Made by a program: the position numbers and the translations under genes
The notes under the pieces: generated by a model
Told to the model about the DNA's origin: nothing
The model's input: the letters and a program-made list of their open reading frames with translations, nothing else
Database searches by the model: none
In this document: in pieces, positions 54,501 to 64,000 of the stretch
How positions within the stretch are numbered: the first letter of the stretch is position 1
Layout: each line of letters starts with the position of its first letter
Assembly (NCBI RefSeq): GCF_050948215.1
Contig: NW_027488566.1
Location: 1,787,501 to 1,851,500 of the forward strand
Source: Halictus rubicundus
Lineage: Eukaryota > Arthropoda > Insecta > Hymenoptera > Halictidae
DNA length: 64,000 bases
Direction of reading: 5' to 3'

Positions 54501-54896
54501 CGCAGATGCGTTAAATACCACGCGAAGCCGGGTGGTAGCGCTGTGCTCACGAATGACCGCGTGATGTGGAATATACACGGCTTGATTCGTCAGGATCGGT
54601 AACGATTCAGTGATATCGACCATATGTCCGAGTGCCTCATAGTCGGCTAAGAAGTTCGAATATTCCGCGGAGTGCTCTGAGTTTCGTTCCAAACGATTCT
54701 CCTGCCTTTTAAACATTGTCGTTGCCGCGGAAAGTGAAGACCCGATATTAATGGGAGGCCCTTCGATAAATGGCAAACGAACGACATACTGTCCGTTCGA
54801 AGTTCGAGAATGCGTGCGTTGAAAATGATCCTCGCATTTTAGTTCGGCGGGGGAGAGACGCGTAACAATCGGCAACTCCTCGACTTCCCAAAATCG
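51513..54896 (-). CDS. pol: pol of the BEL/Pao element: RT, RNase H, integrase
   Basis: About 1127 open codons directly after an in-frame TGA (54897-54899), starting RFWEVEELPIV, the usual entry to BEL/Pao RT. RT: VYIPHHAVIREHS, RVVFNASAKT, FTADIAKMYRQI, palm motif QIYVDDCVFG. RNase H-like part: HGFADASQNAYAAVVY, SIPRLELCG, CWTDSTITLAWI. Integrase zinc domain: HLHLKLLHAGPQLT with CVRCARERA. Core: HCGVDYAGP, YSDNGTTFQGA, FGGLWEAGIRSLK (D, D, E). A DUF5641-like tail follows (PGHFLIG, RWQLLKKLYESIWKAW, VGRIVLLRNALAPPCKW). No break is visible in this part. Confidence 0.92.
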   Translation of the reverse strand, partial: RFWEVEELPIVTRLSPAELKCEDHFQRTHSRTSNGQYVVRLPFIEGPPINIGSSLSAATTMFKRQENRLERNSEHSAEYSNFLADYEALGHMVDITESLPILTNQAVYIPHHAVIREHSATTRLRVVFNASAKTGNGTSLNDHLLIGPKLQTDLAAVILRWRRYRYVFTADIAKMYRQILVDPRDADYQRILWRSSPAAPLQHFRLLTVTYGTSPAPFLALRVLQQLARDEGSKYPLALPVLRDQIYVDDCVFGADDPHLARQTREQVAALLKEGRFTLRKWASNDPALIADIDPTDHGLAVNKPLSPDDNLTVLGIIWNLETDSFRFEVTITPVIPNTKREILSTIAKIYDPLGWVTPVVIVAKILMQRLWLQKCDWDDAIPSELRETWTTYCTQLPLLRSMSLPRWTGCGAHNRQYELHGFADASQNAYAAVVYSRVTTENGNIVVSLLAAKSKVAPLKSLSIPRLELCGVLLLCRLMTFIRTSLGESQCDVHCWTDSTITLAWINQPASRWKTFVANRVADIQQLLPQCHWHHVRSEENPADCASRGMTVPQFLNHSLWWNGPMWLHSPKTSWPCAVPRFDATTLLEERAPATLHVATAPDQWDLASRFSSWPKLLRVTAYLLRFASKLRSPLPLSRSWALAKDGHSATFSETSALLPDEIRKARTFWLKYIQRAVHPIEVRSLQQRRPVPQRSPLISLNPYLDADGLVRVGGRLENAALPENTKHPILLASHPLVLLLIKHLHLKLLHAGPQLTLAKLRQDFWLLRARPIVRQVIHQCVRCARERATVPSEVMGNLPSVRVTRAERAFLHCGVDYAGPIPVRTTAGRGHKATKAYIALFVCMTTRAVHIELVGSYTTAAFLACYDRFSSRRGLPVAMYSDNGTTFQGADKEVTAAFRAATRDPKLRNILATDQVAWHFIPPSAPHFGGLWEAGIRSLKHHLKRVIGATTLTFEELTTVLCQIEACMNSRPIAPSSDNIDDYTALTPGHFLIGSAITTVPSPTLLDVRDSRLTRWQLLKKLYESIWKAWSTDYLHSLQQRTKWRTASHLAKVGRIVLLRNALAPPCKWELARIIKCHPGADGVTRVVTVKTSQSEYKRPIVKLCFLPVDINEELSGEAKMVPES

Positions 54897-56776
54897 TCAA
54901 AGTTCAGTGTCTAAATTCGCCGAAACGTTACAGTGGAAGTTCGCGAGGGCGGCGGGAGCGCTGGATGTTAATGAGGGAACCGGACCGGAGAGGATCCAGC
55001 CTAAGGTTGTATTTTGAGCCGTAGGCTCGTTTACTTTCCCTTTTCGTAACCCATCCAACAGAAGTAACCCATAGTGATCGGCACCAATAATTAGTTCTAT
55101 TGGGTCAGAGCTGAAGGGGTTCTCGTCCGCCAATGTTAGATCTCGAATGTGCGAGAGCCGATAGTCGGTAGTCGCGCGAGCAGGGATGTAATTGGACAAG
55201 GATCTTAAGACGTAGGCGGTGAGGGAGTAGACCGCATCGGTCTTGCAGGATGCGACGGTAAATGTTGTTGTCGAGTGACACGCCACCGCATTGTTCTCGA
55301 TTCCGGTGATACTCACTGCAACGCGAGAACGTGGAAGTCGTAACCGTTGAGACAAGTTTTCGGAGATTATTGAAACGACTGAACCTTGATCCAGCAGGGC
55401 GCGAATTTTCTCGGAACGGCCCGATGAGGATCGCAGTTCGATCCATGCCGTCGCGAGCAATATTTGTTGCGACGCGGTAATGCGAGGAACGGAGCACGAC
55501 GCGACGAGGGCGGTGACGTTGTTTTCGATATTCGGCGATGACGTAGACGCGTCGTCGAAGTGTAACAAGGAATGATGTCGCTTGTTACAAACGGTACAGT
55601 TATATGAACTGGTACACTTTCTCGTTGGATGATGTGGACTTAAACAATTAACACATCGGTTACTTTCTTTCACAAAATCGAACCGTTGTGCTGCAGATTT
55701 GCCTTTGAAGGAAGAGCATTGACCGAGAGTATGATTTGCTTTGCATAATGCACACACGCCTTTTGCAACAGCGGCGCCGTGTAACGACGTGGCACGAACA
55801 CGACTCGATTTTGCTCCGGACGACTCAGGTGGTCGCGATGCCGCTACCGAAGTAGACTGCGCGATAATTCGCAATGCGCGCACTCGGGAGTTCAGGAACG
55901 TATCGAGTTCACTAAATGTCGGACACTGCGTAGTATTACCGAGATGCAACTCCCAAGCCTTCCGCGACTTAGAATCTAATTTTTTCGTGACAAAGAAAAC
56001 AAGCAAATCATCCCACGTGTCAACAGGACGGCCGAGGTTTTTTAACGCATTGATCGTTAGATTGGCTTTGTTGCGAAGGCTTCGAAGTTGATCGGCCGAC
56101 TCTGACCGAACTTGTGGAAGGTCATACAAAATATTTAGATGTGCGGTAACAAGTAGACGCGAATTTTCATAAGTCTCGACAAGAATACTCCATGCGCTGG
56201 TGAATCCGGCATCGGTAATCGCGATATTTGTGACGAGATCACTCGCTTCTCCCGTTACGCACGACAATAAATATTGGAAACGTGATACATTGGACAGACC
56301 TCGGCGTTTGATGACCATAGCTTGGAAGCGATCTCGAAAGCTTTCCCACTCACTGACGGCTCCCGAAAATTGCGGAAGATTGAGGGTGGGCAGGCGATTC
56401 CCATCTGCACTTGATGGTAGCTCCGTTGCTTCGGCGGCAGTTTCTGCTACGGGATGGTCGGGATCCTTCGGGTCCCAGGTAGATAGCGCGTCCGCCATGA
56501 AGTCCTGATGTATTCAGGTAAATCTCGTGTAACTCCAAGAAACGATCCTGGATGAAATAATCGAGGCTGGACTGCTCGTCCTCCGTGGCCACAGCGGCGA
56601 GTTCCTTATGCAGAAGTTTGCATTCGGCAAACGAATCGTTCAATCGTGCCATTCGATTGCGAACAGTAGCGGCAGTTAGATTCCTTTTTTCCGATCTTTT
56701 TGAAATTGTCGAGGGCACGCTCAACGACACGAAAGTTGTCGATTTGTTGTCGAAGCAGTGTCTTGAGGTCACCCAT
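54897..56776 (-). pseudogene. gag: gag and protease region of the BEL/Pao element, frameshifted
   Basis: The likely ATG is at 56774-56776 (MGDLKTLLRQQ). The N-terminal part is broken by apparent frameshifts near homopolymers at about 56680-56700 and near 56500-56520. From 56498 the frame is open for 533 codons: a DUF1759-like capsid part (LPQFSGAVSEWESFRDRF), zinc fingers (CALCKANHTLGQC, CVNCLSPHHPTRKC, CTVCNKRHHSLLH) and a retropepsin-like motif RALLDQGSVVSIISE. It ends at TGA 54897-54899, after which pol continues in the same frame. BEL/Pao elements normally have one gag-pol ORF, so the TGA is a nonsense mutation or, less likely, a readthrough site. Confidence 0.88.
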
Positions 56777-56900
56777 TGTGATGGCCGTTAGCTACGGTAT
56801 TGTTCCGACCTTCAATTTAAATTGGAATACCCAACTGTTTTCGAACGTTGAACGAATTCTTTTGGCTGCCTCGATAGTGTGGTTCGTCAATTTCACTGCA

Positions 56901-56917
56901 TCCGGCTCGAAGGACCA
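56901..56917 (-). promoter_or_regulatory. Primer-binding site of the BEL/Pao element (tRNA-Tyr-like)
   Basis: The minus strand reads TGGTCCTTCGAGCCGGA three bases after the 5' LTR. The complement ends in CCA and matches the 3' end of tRNA-Tyr as I remember it. Confidence 0.7.
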
Positions 56918-56920
56918 ATA

Positions 56921-57369
56921 TGTTGCGACAAGGATTGTCAGGAGGATAGCCGGAATTATCTTGACGAAGATATACAGTGACTCGACGAACACCAAAGAAA
57001 ACGACACTTATGGTTTGGACGCACAACCGAAAGGAATTGACTTTATTGAACGAAAAAAGTATTGAAAATCACGGCACACTCCGGAAACGATAATATAGAT
57101 ATTAATAACGTCGAATCCAGAGGGGCGCGGAAGACACACCGTGATTGGCACGGATAGGCGACTGTAAGCGATAAGCGCGTGTGGTTCCTAGAATGTCTCG
57201 TGATACAAGTGAAGAAAGTGTCGTCTCGCGATGACAATAGACGAAATCGATCTAGTTTAGCGGTCGACTCGCACTTTTCGTCGCTGTGTTGTGTAGCGCT
57301 CCCGCGAGGTCGTATCGCGTAACGATATTCACAACATCATAATTCGCGGGAATCGTTGAATCCTAAACA
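56921..57369 (-). repeat. 5' LTR of the BEL/Pao element
   Basis: 449 bp, pairs with 50846-51294. It is followed by CTCTT, the mutated partner of the CTGTT flank. Confidence 0.95.
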
Positions 57370-59286
57370 CTCTTGAATCTTCTTTTTCTCTTCTATCTTC
57401 ACCATTTCAACTTCTTCTTTTTTCTTTCTTCCTTTCTTTTTCTTCGTTTGAATCGTCCAGTCCTCGTTTCTCCGAGGAACCTGTTCCCCCTCCGATGTTT
57501 CCATAGGAGCGGGTCCGGCATGACTCCGCTTCATAACGGCACTGGATCTCTTTAACTGTTTTATTTGCTCTAGTTCCCTTGTCAACTTTCTAGCGACCTG
57601 TAGGAGTCCATCCACACGGTCATCGGTAGACTCCCCCGAAGAACTAAGATCAGATGAATCTTCTTCCTCTTCATTAGTTTGGCCCAAAACTTTTTTTGAG
57701 CCTCTATCCCCCGATCGACTAGACACCATAGGTGTCCCCTTCGTCCGGGATGATAAGGGCTCACCTTTACTCTTCTTTCCACTTTTTAATTTTCCCTTCT
57801 TTTCTTTTTCAGATACCACCTTAGTACGACTAGCCGGAGTAGGCATCAACCTAGGAGCAGCCCCAGCCATCGCAGCGTAAGATAACTCCCGCAGGTCATG
57901 GTCTCGTGACGTCCCAGGTAAGTCACAACCAATACCCGCACCCAATGCATCTGATGCAGATACATCTCCGTCATACGCATCCGCCCGTAAGTGCCTACTA
58001 ACGACAGGAATAGGCACCGTCATTGTGCCCACTTCCTTAGTCCTCTTCATTGGCACTTTAAACATCTGTGTCTCAGATATGTTTTTCTCTTTCCGTCTTT
58101 CATTTACAAAACTACGATAGAAATGATCTTTTTTCTTGGCTACTTTTTTCACCGCAGCAGGTAATTTGTTCGCCAATTTCTTGATATCATTAGCGACACT
58201 TTTATTACCGCTAATATATCTTTCTATTTTAACAATGCAGTCGTAAATCCTATTAATGTCCTGCGTTATGGACCTATGTAATAGAGTATATTGGTCCATC
58301 TCCTGAATGATTTTCGGACCATCCGTACCCTGTTGAATCGAAATAATACTTCGGATCACAGGACCAACTCCCCCTGGAATGACCCCATCCGCAGTACCAT
58401 GTATTTCTTCCTCTCCATCAGAGGGATCAAGGACCCCGGCATTTCCCTCATCTTTACCATGAACCTTAACATTTCCATTATTTGGCAAAAGAGTATCCCG
58501 AGTGGTACTCTCCGTCCATTTCTCAATCTTGACTTTTGCTGCTAACGGCCAGTCAAAATTAATAACCTTATCTGTTCCCGGGCTAGGAACACCAGGATTA
58601 CCAACACTACCTTCATCACTTAATATCCTCTTCTTGATAGACTTCGGTTTAGATCTTTGAATAACGTCGTCCTCCGAGGATGAACTCTTCTTGCTTGCTC
58701 TTTTTCTTTTTTGAGAGTCAGGTGTACTAACCATCATCTCAACTTGAGAACCTCTATCTACAGATATGTTGTCCTGATCCTCAACTATAGGATCTACTTC
58801 AGGAATGTCTATCTTTTCATTCTCTACATCTCCGTGTATATCAGCCTTTCTCATATTAACAATATCAGCGGAAATATTAACAAGCTCCACCACGGGTTTC
58901 ATTCCAAGTTTGATATCAGAGCTCACCGAAGCCTTATCCACCTCAGCCAGCTCCTCCATCAAACTTTTATTATCACTCCCTACAACCGTTATGCTGATTT
59001 CCGGTAACAATCCGACGAAGGCAGTCGCCGAGATCATCCCCGGAGCCCCCATAACAGGGCCTTCACCCGTAGCTATTACTTCTTGGGTTGCCGGGTGGTC
59101 AACAATCCCAAGCTCGCGGTTATTGGATGACGACGCCGAGGAAGCCCGCTCGCCCACTTCCTCACCGCCGGTACTGGGGTATCCCCCCCCCCCCCTGCAC
59201 CGTAAACGTTTTTGTTTATGTTGTCCAGAGCTCAGAAAAAGAGTATTAAGCTCTCCAGCTATCTCCCAACTTGCCACAGTCGTCAT
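57370..59286 (-). pseudogene. LINE-2 ORF1, N-terminal part
   Basis: Starts at an ATG (59284-59286). About 640 residues are open until the BEL/Pao LTR is entered. The beginning (GYPSTGGEEVGERASSASS) matches the LINE-1 ORF1 start. The rest is charged, rich in Lys, Glu and Ser, with probable coiled coils and nuclear-localisation-like clusters (KRKRASKKSSSSEDD, KKKGRKKKEE), as expected for the variable half of a LINE ORF1. A run of Cs at about 59186 could be a slippage site. It continues in phase at 50845 once the BEL/Pao element and one target copy are discounted. Confidence 0.85.
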
Positions 59287-59569
59287 CAATAGTCCCGTCC
59301 CTGGAGGCGACCAACCTCTACCTAGATTAGCACCCCGCGCACCTGCCTACTCCGTTCGTAATCTGTTTCAGCCGAAGCCTCCACAGAGTCCCAGGAGCCA
59401 CCACGAGGAGGTGGAGTAGGAGGATTTTGTCCCAGATGGACCCTCAACTTCACCGAAATTCTCCACCCCGGGCCTCTCTCCTGAGAACTCACCGAAGGTA
59501 AGTAAACAGGTAAGTACCCGGTTCAGGAGAACATCAGTTCCATCGAGGTTTCATCGCGGATGCAGGGGA
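59287..59569 (-). other. LINE-2 5' untranslated region
   Basis: Sequence between ORF1 and minisatellite block 4. It contains CCACCACGAGGAGGTGG at about 59398-59414, identical to the motif in the LINE-1 5' region, with complementary CCACC and GGTGG ends. The 5' boundary is set by the TGGCCGGAGTCACCCT target copy at 59570. Confidence 0.7.
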
Positions 59570-60380
59570 TGGCCGGAGTCACCCTGATCCCTATCCCGTC
59601 CTCAAGCTTGGCCCACGTCACCCTGATCCCTATCCCGTCCTCAAGCCTGCCCGGAGTCCCCCCGATCCCCATCCCGTCCTCACGCCGGGCCGGAGTCCCC
59701 ATGATCCTTATCCCGTCCCCAAGCATGGCCGGAGTCCCCCTGATCACTATCCCGTCCTCAAGCCCGGCCCACGTCCCCCTGATCCCTATCCCGTCCTCAA
59801 TCCTGGCCGGAGTCCTCCTGATCCCTATCCAGTCCTCATGCCTGCCCGGAGTCCCCCTGATCCCTATCCCGTCCTCAAGCCTGGCCGGAGTCTCCCTGAT
59901 CCCTATTCCGTCCCCAAGACTGGCCGGAGTCCCGCCGATCCCTATCCCGTCTTCATGCCTGGCCGGAGTTGCCCTGATCCCTATCCCGTCGTCAAGACCG
60001 GCCCACGTCCCCCTGATCCCTGTCCCATCCTCAATCCTGGCCGGAGTCCCCCTGATCCTTATACCGTCATCATGCCTGGCCGGAGTCCCCCTGATCCCTA
60101 TCCCGTCCACAAGCCTGGCCAGAGTCCCCCTGATCCCTATCCCGTCCTCAAGCCTGGCCCACGTGCCTCTGATCCCTATCCAGTCCTCAAGCCTGGCCAG
60201 AGTCCCCCTGATCCTTATACCGTCCCCATGCCTGGCCGGAGTCCCCCTGATCCCTATCCTGTCCACAAGCCTGGCCAGAGTCCCCCTGATCCCTATCCCG
60301 TCCTCAAGCCTGGCCGGAGTCCCCCGGATCCCTATCCCGTCGGCAAGCCCGGCCCACGTCCCCCTGATCCCTATCCCGTC
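59570..60380. repeat. 39-bp minisatellite, block 4 (about 21 units)
   Basis: Same unit and orientation as blocks 2 and 3. It is the far side of the array interrupted by LINE-2, and its first unit carries the GTCACCCTG variant also found at the other border. It ends in CTATCCCGTC followed by unrelated GAACACG. Confidence 0.95.
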
Positions 60381-63300
60381 GAACACGAAGTTCACGGGAG
60401 CTGATATCCGGTGGATATAAATTTGGCTTTGTCTCGTAGCCGCGAACTGTAACGTTTTTTAAAATTTTTCGAAGCACAATATATTTTTCTCGTAATTCAG
60501 ACTAAACGAAATTTTTCCGAAATTTTTTATCCAGCTTGGTGAAAGAGGCAAAAGATAGTCAAATTTAAAATGTGTGCTATTAATTATAAGACTGCTTGCG
60601 GACAACTAAAACAAACCGGTAATAATTATTACAAATTCGTTGTTGGCTCTCGCTTCCCCGGTGGCCATTACGGATAAACATAACTTAATTCGAAACGACG
60701 AAAAGTTGTTCGAAAGCTACTTCCATCAGCGATGCGAAATTAATCGGACGAGGACGGGCGCTTTGAAATTCAATTCCGGACAAGCAAAAGCGCCGATTGC
60801 TGTCGCTCGCGGCTTCGAAGGCGTAAACGAAGTTGAACGACGCTTTTGTCGGAACTGAAACTTTCGATTCCATCTCGTGAATTATTAAAATAACGTGGTT
60901 TGTTTTGCACCGTTGCTTCGCTCGACCATAAGTCAGCGGAGTCTTCGTGCTTTTATAGCGTATCGAAATCTACTAGAAACTTCTAAACTACAAACTCGAT
61001 AGAAACTTGGTACAATTGAAACTTAAGACAATTAATTGACCGGATATAATCAAAGCCATTGATGAAAGCGGCACATGGACTTATATAGATATATTATATT
61101 AAACTCTTCAAGCTGATTTAAGTGTGTTTCATGCGAAGTACACCTTCCATCAATTTAAATGTCTCGTCTATTAATAATAGAAAAAATGTCAAAGGAAAAC
61201 GCGATTAAATTTAAATGGATAAATATCGTGGGAAGCAAAGATGATAATCGATACCTTTTTAACGAGATATTTTTATCACCTACACATGCTTTATCACGTA
61301 ATGGAGAAGGTCAAACGAACCTAATGATCTGTAATATTATGGCCTTTGTGTGTTGTACGATTCCGCGTTAAAATCGAATTGTTCCGGGTCCTCCGTTTCG
61401 GATTTTACATCGTTGTAAAATCATTGGCCACCCGTGACAACGAAACTTCCTACTCGGTCCGTGTCGGATTTCGTGTTCTCGAGCAATCCCATAAATTGTC
61501 ATACGAGACAGTTAGCTGTTTCACAGCGGCGAGGAGCGCAACTTTCGAGCGCATTGTTATACGAAAGAGCCCTTTTCCGATTTTTGTCCGTCCTTCGACT
61601 AATCACGAAGAATGCTAATCCTTGAGTTGCCACATGCGAGGCTCTCGAGGATTCGAGCTGATGGCATTGGAAAAGTGGCCATAAGTCAATCCGTGCGACC
61701 CTCACTCCGTGTACCGTCCGCGAGGTACTTGAGGGTCCCATGGCCTTATGGCCCACTACACGCGGCGGCCAAGGGGTCGTAAATCCTCTTCCGCACGACG
61801 CGAGGTACGCTCGGGTTACGCTACAACCCCAAGAATCTCCGTGTCTCTGGTTTTCGTCAACGGACGAAACCCAGTGGCAATAAACTCATCTATGGGCCAC
61901 TTAGGCCTTCGTCGCGCTGCTCCGGGGTCCCATAAAACGCGCATTTTGGGAACTTTCCCTTATTGACTTGAGGTGGGGACTTCCTCCTCCACCGGTGAGG
62001 GCTGTTTCAGAAGATCCTCCTCCCTCAAGTCAAATCAACGAATGGGGATGATTCTTCCCCCGAAACGGGCCCATGGCCAAGAATCGCGTCACCACGGAGG
62101 TGACGAGCAAGCGGACCTCGGGGCAGCAGATACTCTTAAGATCTCTCCGAAGATACATCGAAACTTCGGCTAGACAAGTCTGTTGACAAACGTGTTACGA
62201 GAAATCGCCATCGTTCTCGCGAACATTCGATGCCCTTGAAAACTTGAAAGATGTGACCTTGAGAAGAGTTTTATTTACCTTAGTATTTGTCCTCTTTGTA
62301 TTCTCGCTGCTATCAGCCAGCAACCAGAAAATATTACTTTTGTATTGTTTATATGAAGTACATATAGTTCCTACATAACAAAAATTACGCATTCAATTTA
62401 CACATAAATAATTATAACAGCAAATTAAACGTTCGATTTATTTCTCTAATCATTTCGCAATTTTTGTGTGTACATAATCCATAATCCGTGTACACGAGCT
62501 AATAATTGAACTAATATACAACGCACTATAAACTAATGAAGCGTGCGAACTCGTCGCTCGTGCGAAATTTCAAATATCCGCAGCTTGTCAGCCGGAACGA
62601 CTCTTATCTCGCACGCCGAAAATTGCTAAACACTGAATTGTTCAAATAACGCTCGATCATTATATTAATTAACACTGACGAACAGAGAAAGCACTCGGCG
62701 AACAAGCTTTTGGAACCGCGTCGTCAAAACCGGTCGGGCAGTTTGCATCGGTGCGACGGGAATTCGGAAGTAGTTTCCATCGAATATAGCGCGGCTCGCC
62801 AACTGGGGGTCAATTACAGTCTCGATTTTGCACAAAGCAGAATTCAGTTAGGGGTAGGGGGTGAACTTTAAGCGACCGCAGTTCGCGAACGTCGCAAAAT
62901 TAAGGTCTTGATAATTTGCATTTTCCCAGATGAATTCGGCAACGAAAACGGTACGAAGCGATGCGTGATACGAGAAATTTCTATGTTATCGACTGAGAAA
63001 TTAACAAAAATTAATCCGTGTTCTATCGTTTTGTCCCCGACTGTATGCAACTCTCGGCCATCGAAAATTCCGCTTTAACGGGACGACTCTCAATCAAAAC
63101 GTCGAAGCTTTTTCCTTCCATATGTTCGCGGGGGGGGGGGGATATGTGAATTCGCCGTCGAGAGCCGAGACTTGGGACAGTTCCGAGGAAGTTCAGTTTT
63201 CGGTAATCGAGAGCCATCGCATAAAGGTCGATGACATCTGTTCCGCCCGGTCATAATTCATCGGCGTCTTTCCGGCGACCGTACAAAGTTCTCCAACTTA

Positions 63301-64000
63301 GATTAGCGATTCAATTTGGCGCGGCAGTAAATCAACCCTGAAATTGTTTTTTAATCGGTACAACGTGTAACGAGTTGAACGATTCCTCCGGCCGCTTCCA
63401 GCTTCGATCCGACGTGTTTTGTCACTCAACGCTATCACGATGAATAGTGAACTCACCCTGTGGCCCTTAGGAAAATTATTCCGTTGACAAACAATTTCAG
63501 CTATTTGGCGAACAACATTTGCCCGACGGAGAACTGTCTCGAGTGCAGGAAACAGGGCTCCTAAGTAAGAAATTTATTATTTTTAATTCATGAAAATTAT
63601 TTTTATTATTTATGGAAATGTTTAAGGGTTCAAAATTTTGTTTAAACATTCTAATAAGACTGCAGAGCGAGGAGAATGATTATCGCACGGTTTCACCGTT
63701 AAATTCGCAGCTTGGTTTCGCGTCGTGCCTATCGCGATTTCACAAGACTCTCGAGCTTTCCTTTTTCCCCTGGGAAAAAGTTACTGCCGAGAGCCCCTGC
63801 GCCCCCTCCCTTAATCGGAGGGATTTGCGCGCCGCCCAGCCCCGCGCCCAAGTAAGTCGTTATTGTTTCACCCCGTGCCGATAATTAAATTTCTTCGTGG
63901 GGCTGCTCGAAACCTCATTACATTTAACCCGCTTAAACAACAATCCCTCAAGTTTGTACGCGCGTCAACAAGGGTATGTTCAACTCCTCCTCTCCTCGCG
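60381..64000. other. Right flank, no recognisable gene
   Basis: About 3.6 kb of non-repetitive DNA. Only short ORFs are present (for example 60640-60858 with 72 codons and 63612-63884 with 90 codons, plus strand), and none has a motif I know. An inverted repeat, TGACTTGAGG (61964-61973) and CCTCAAGTCA (62023-62032), could form a hairpin with a 49-base loop. A G-run lies near 63127-63141. Part of a host gene's upstream or intronic sequence is possible but not shown. Confidence 0.5.

Larger units (their letters stand above)
50846..57369 (-). mobile_element. BEL/Pao LTR retrotransposon nested in LINE-2 ORF1
   Basis: Direct 449-bp LTRs (50846-51294 and 56921-57369) begin TGTTGCGACA and end CTAAACA on the plus strand, and differ at only a few bases. 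Reading on the minus strand: primer site, gag with DUF1759-like part and zinc fingers, DUF1758-like protease, RT, RNase H, integrase, polypurine tract. Flanks are CTGTT (50841-50845) and CTCTT (57370-57374), a 5-bp target duplication with one mismatch. The insertion disrupts LINE-2 ORF1. Breaks in gag and a TGA between gag and RT make this copy defective. Confidence 0.93.
46692..59569 (-). mobile_element. Full-length LINE (LINE-2) inserted in the minisatellite, split by BEL/Pao
   Basis: Poly-T at 46692-46719 is the poly(A) tail of a minus-strand element. It runs through a structured 3' UTR, ORF2 (47015-50119), ORF1 (50055-50845 plus 57370-59286) and a 5' UTR to 59569. TGGCCGGAGTCACCCT occurs at both borders (46677-46692 and 59570-59585). 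Since most units read GTCCCCCT, the shared rarer GTCACCCT variant argues for a true target duplication. Without the BEL/Pao insertion the length is about 6.35 kb. ORF1 has one stop codon and the insertion; ORF2 is open. Confidence 0.9.

Noticed and set aside
60640..60858. 72-codon ORF in the right flank
   Set aside because: No motif, no supporting neighbour, and the opposite strand is also open over most of it.

Overview
The window looks like a repeat-dominated piece of an arthropod nuclear genome, most likely an insect and possibly a hymenopteran (the order is an impression only). No bacterial-type operon, rRNA, tRNA or CRISPR array was seen, and no host protein-coding gene could be identified with confidence. 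Almost everything recognisable is a transposable element or a tandem repeat.

Layout. 1-903: GC-rich fragment of an R1-like non-LTR retrotransposon (LINE-0), then a 15-16 bp tandem repeat (927-1114) and 2.4 kb of AT-rich DNA. 3572-6949: 3'-truncated LINE (LINE-1, ORF1 plus the endonuclease part of ORF2), minus strand, abutting the first block (6950-7917) of a 39-bp minisatellite. 7918-10191: T-rich DNA with about 270-bp diverged tandem repeats. 10192-20614: Ty3/gypsy element A (tRNA-Trp-type primer site, CHCC gag finger, 4-bp target duplication TATT). It carries a second Ty3/gypsy element B (14465-20032, minus strand, identical-looking 497-bp LTRs, target duplication GGGC) that is internally deleted. 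20615-22058: T-rich DNA with an about 316-bp duplication. 22059-25322: intact R1-type ORF2 (LINE-3). 25794-27417: mariner-like DD41D element with 342-bp terminal inverted repeats.

28038-60380 is one very large minisatellite domain of the same 39-bp unit (blocks at 28038-35323, 37016-46691 and 59570-60380). It is interrupted by a 1.7-kb poly(A)-tailed insert of unknown type (35324-37015) and by a full-length LINE (LINE-2, 46692-59569). LINE-2 is itself split by a BEL/Pao LTR retrotransposon (50846-57369). Both interruptions begin with a poly-T at exactly the same phase of the 39-bp unit and are bounded by 14-16 bp duplications of that unit. The best candidate for something undescribed is therefore a LINE lineage that integrates site-specifically into this minisatellite, as R1, TRAS and SART elements do in rDNA or telomeric repeats. 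The arrays have kilobase-scale higher-order duplications (offsets 1832, 2883 and 4715 bp; 1.75-2.06 kb in the second block).

60381-64000 holds no gene I can recognise. Relative ages can be read from the nesting: minisatellite, then LINE-2, then BEL/Pao; and host T-rich DNA, then element A, then element B.
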